Source: JAVVEG01 sp041689205 (GTDB taxonomy: Bacteria; Pseudomonadota; Gammaproteobacteria; Pseudomonadales; Pseudohongiellaceae). Taken from it: a DNA stretch of 15,209 nucleotides. Shown one piece after another: positions 14,086 through 15,209 of this stretch. Numbering within the stretch: the first letter of the stretch is position 1; each line of letters begins with the position of its first letter. Under the pieces are notes generated by a model. The model did not search any database. It was not told the DNA's origin and saw only the letters and a program-made list of their open reading frames with translations. A program made the position numbers and the translations under genes. Where the stretch lies: the NCBI GenBank assembly GCA_041689205.1, contig JBDNGQ010000198.1, positions 1-15,209 on the forward strand, read 5' to 3'.

Positions 14086-14355
14086 ATGCAAGTTAAATTC
14101 TCTGAGGATGTCATTCCTTTATCTGATCTGAAGGTCAATCCTGGCAAAGTAGTGAGTCGTGCCAATGACACCCATCGGCCCATTCTCTTAACGAGTAGGG
14201 GTCGAGGTGTTGCAGTAGTGCAAGGTCTTGAAGATTATGAAAAAATTGCTGAAGAGCTACGCTTCGTTAAAGCCGTGGCTCAAGGACTGGCTGATATCCG
14301 TGAAGGCAATACCGTCACATTGGATGAAGCTAAAAAAGTACTAGGCGTGGCGTAA
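14086..14355 (+). CDS. Phd/YefM-family antitoxin (partner of ParE)
   Basis: An 89-residue antitoxin of the Phd/YefM (RelB-like) type: VIPLSDLKVNPGKVV, then RPILLTSRGRGVAVVQ, then LEDYEKI form the DNA-binding/dimerisation half. The C-terminal helix (GLADIREGNTVTLDEAKKVL) should bind the toxin. AGGA lies 7-8 nt before the ATG. Its stop TAA abuts the toxin's GTG start, implying translational coupling. Confidence 0.92.
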   Translation: MQVKFSEDVIPLSDLKVNPGKVVSRANDTHRPILLTSRGRGVAVVQGLEDYEKIAEELRFVKAVAQGLADIREGNTVTLDEAKKVLGVA

Positions 14356-14655
14356 GTGAAGCTTGTTATCGCGCGTTCTGCGTTAAACGATCTTCAAGAC
14401 ATTAAGGTTTACTACCTTGAGCAGGGAGCTGCGAAAATCGGTCAGCAGTTCGTGAGCACTATCTTGAAACGGGTACAAGGGCTGATTGACCACCCTGACT
14501 CCGGCAGGAAGGTTCCCGAGTTTGATCAAGAGCAAATTCGCGAACTGATTTACCCGCCGTTCCGCATTGTTTATCTGCGGCATCCTTCGGAAGTTAGTTT
14601 GGTGCGGATCTGGCGTAGCGAAAGACTACTACTACTTCCCGAGGACGAAACATAA
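14356..14655 (+). CDS. RelE/ParE-family toxin
   Basis: A 99-residue toxin starting with GTG at 14356, immediately after the antitoxin stop. The pattern matches ParE-type members: IARSALNDLQDIKVYYLEQG in the helical hairpin, then HPDSGRKVPEF, IRELIYPPFRIVYLR and RIWRSERLL in the beta sheet. ParE relatives poison DNA gyrase, while RelE relatives cut mRNA; this sequence lacks the RelE K52/K54/R81/Y87 set, so the ParE-like side is favoured but not proven. The stop is only about 15 bp from the right-hand repeat junction with the membrane-protein fragment. Confidence 0.92.
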   Translation: MKLVIARSALNDLQDIKVYYLEQGAAKIGQQFVSTILKRVQGLIDHPDSGRKVPEFDQEQIRELIYPPFRIVYLRHPSEVSLVRIWRSERLLLLPEDET

Positions 14656-14658
14656 CGC

Positions 14659-14750
14659 GTTCCTGATCGTCGCCGGTGTGTATGCCGTGGTGGCGTGGTT
14701 GCTGATTCAAGTGACCAACAACATTGTGCCGGCGCTGCAAATGCCGGCGA
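14659..14750 (+). pseudogene. Membrane-helix fragment of the TPR/TolB-type protein
   Basis: In frame 2 this stretch encodes AFLIV, AGVYAVVAWLLIQV, TNNIVPALQMPA, exactly the segment missing from the severed N-terminus at 12831-12896. It lacks a start codon of its own within the conserved lead-in, begins straight after the parE stop, and loses similarity at about 14750, where a propeller sequence begins in another frame. Confidence 0.7.
14668..14688 (+). repeat. Right copy of the 21-bp direct repeat
   Basis: This copy matches 12875-12895 at 19 of 21 positions with the exact core CCGGTGTGTATGC. The interval between copies (about 1.77 kb) carries the Phd-VapC and YefM-ParE operons. Confidence 0.65.
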
Positions 14751-15012
14751 CAACACAGCCGCGCATGCGGTCTGGGATAGCAGCGGCAAGGGCCTGTACT
14801 TCTGGTATATGAACGGCGATATCTACCATGTTCCCGCTGACCCGGAAAATGGTTTCCGCCAAGGTACGCCCGAGCTTGTTTTTGACACCGGTCTTCCACA
14901 GTCATTCTTGGTCCAGATTCCAGGTTTTGCGGTATCGCCCGATGGTCAGCGCTTACTCTACCGCGATTTTTCAGAGGGAAGTACCAGCTTTGCGGCAGAA
15001 ACAGACAGGCTG
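14745..15012 (+). pseudogene. PD40/TolB-like propeller C-terminal fragment
   Basis: In frame 1 the sequence reads AVWDSSGKGLYFWYMNGDIY, then GFRQGTPELVF, then FAVSPDGQRLLYRDF. This is the last two blades of a PD40 (WD40-like) propeller such as those at the C-terminus of membrane-anchored TolB/TPR or kinase-linked proteins. The helix fragment just upstream and this tail could belong to one ancestral gene from which the middle, perhaps over 1 kb, is deleted with a frame change. After about 14990 the frame no longer matches and RhuM sequence begins in a third frame. Confidence 0.7.
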
Positions 15013-15014
15013 GT

Positions 15015-15209
15015 GAGCAGGGCATCGAAGCGCGCTATGAAGATGAATCCATTTGGCTGACGCAAAAGTTGATAGCTGAGCTATTTCAGGTGCAACCACA
15101 GAACATCACTCAGCATTTAAAAAATATTTATGCGGAAGGCGAGTTGGGCGAGGTCGCAACATGTAAGGATTTCTTACAAGTTCAAACAGAGGGCGCCCGC
15201 CAGGTCAAG
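15015..15209 (+). pseudogene. RhuM-family gene, start missing, 3' end beyond the window
   Basis: The frame from 15015 to the window end encodes GIEARYEDESIWLTQK, LIAELFQVQPQNITQHLKN, IYAEGELGEVATCKDFL, QVQTEGARQVK, a clear match to the N-terminal DNA-binding half of RhuM-type proteins, found in genomic islands and sometimes fused to Fic or toxin domains. The frame runs back to a TGA at 14883-14885, and between that stop and the conserved region there is no ATG, GTG or TTG. The first about 10-20 family residues are therefore replaced by propeller sequence, so this is a 5'-truncated copy, although the part seen is otherwise intact. Confidence 0.75.

Noticed and set aside
11906..14655. Chromosomal integron cassette array
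   Set aside because: Several TA cassettes in a row suggested it, but orientations differ, no integrase is present, and I could not find paired attC-like RYYYAAC/GTTRRRY hairpins between modules; the single GTTGAGC at 12894 is expected by chance.

Overview
The window looks like part of a gammaproteobacterial chromosome of roughly 50-55% GC. The lineage call rests on a Zur repressor that aligns closely with the E. coli protein, a MenI/YdiI-type hotdog thioesterase, a RelE that aligns without gaps to E. coli RelE over its catalytic core, and fragments of a membrane-anchored TPR/TolB-like gene family with the N-terminus MSNxFEELKRRxVVRV, which I associate from memory with marine and environmental Gammaproteobacteria. 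No tRNA, rRNA, CRISPR array or complete insertion sequence was seen.

The left part (1-9636) is mostly ordinary gene content. It holds a WD40 propeller protein (5' end cut by the window) convergent with zur; a GNAT acetyltransferase; a short orphan HicB-type antitoxin preceded by four 10-bp tandem repeats; a large membrane-anchored alpha/beta hydrolase; and a PqiA-like membrane protein. Next come a WYL-domain regulator and a HEPN-domain protein in one minus-strand operon. A hotdog thioesterase is divergent from that operon. The 200-bp intergenic region between them is rich in palindromes and direct repeats. A secreted seven-repeat FG-GAP propeller protein follows. The HEPN-WYL pair with its putative operators is the best candidate for a little-described, defence-like or RNA-targeting two-gene module.

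The middle (9637-11211) has a gene-poor 350-bp stretch and a complete PLP-dependent threonine synthase.

The right part (11212-15209) is an accessory region dominated by toxin-antitoxin (TA) genes and gene debris. In order: traces of a HicB-like gene on the minus strand; an orphan HigA/NadS-like helix-turn-helix antitoxin with no in-frame ATG and a probable frameshift in a T6 run; an intact Phd/YefM-RelE operon; IS-like remnants (a 12-codon IS30-type transposase start and a possible IS end); a severed N-terminus of a membrane-anchored TolB/TPR-type gene; an intact minus-strand Phd-VapC(PIN) operon; a small decayed reading frame; and an intact YefM-ParE operon. The missing membrane helix of the severed gene type then reappears, joined out of frame to a PD40 propeller tail, which runs into a RhuM-family gene lacking its start. 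A near-identical 21-bp sequence lies at both edges of the block carrying vapC and parE. This suggests the block was inserted into, or recombined between copies of, the membrane-anchored gene.
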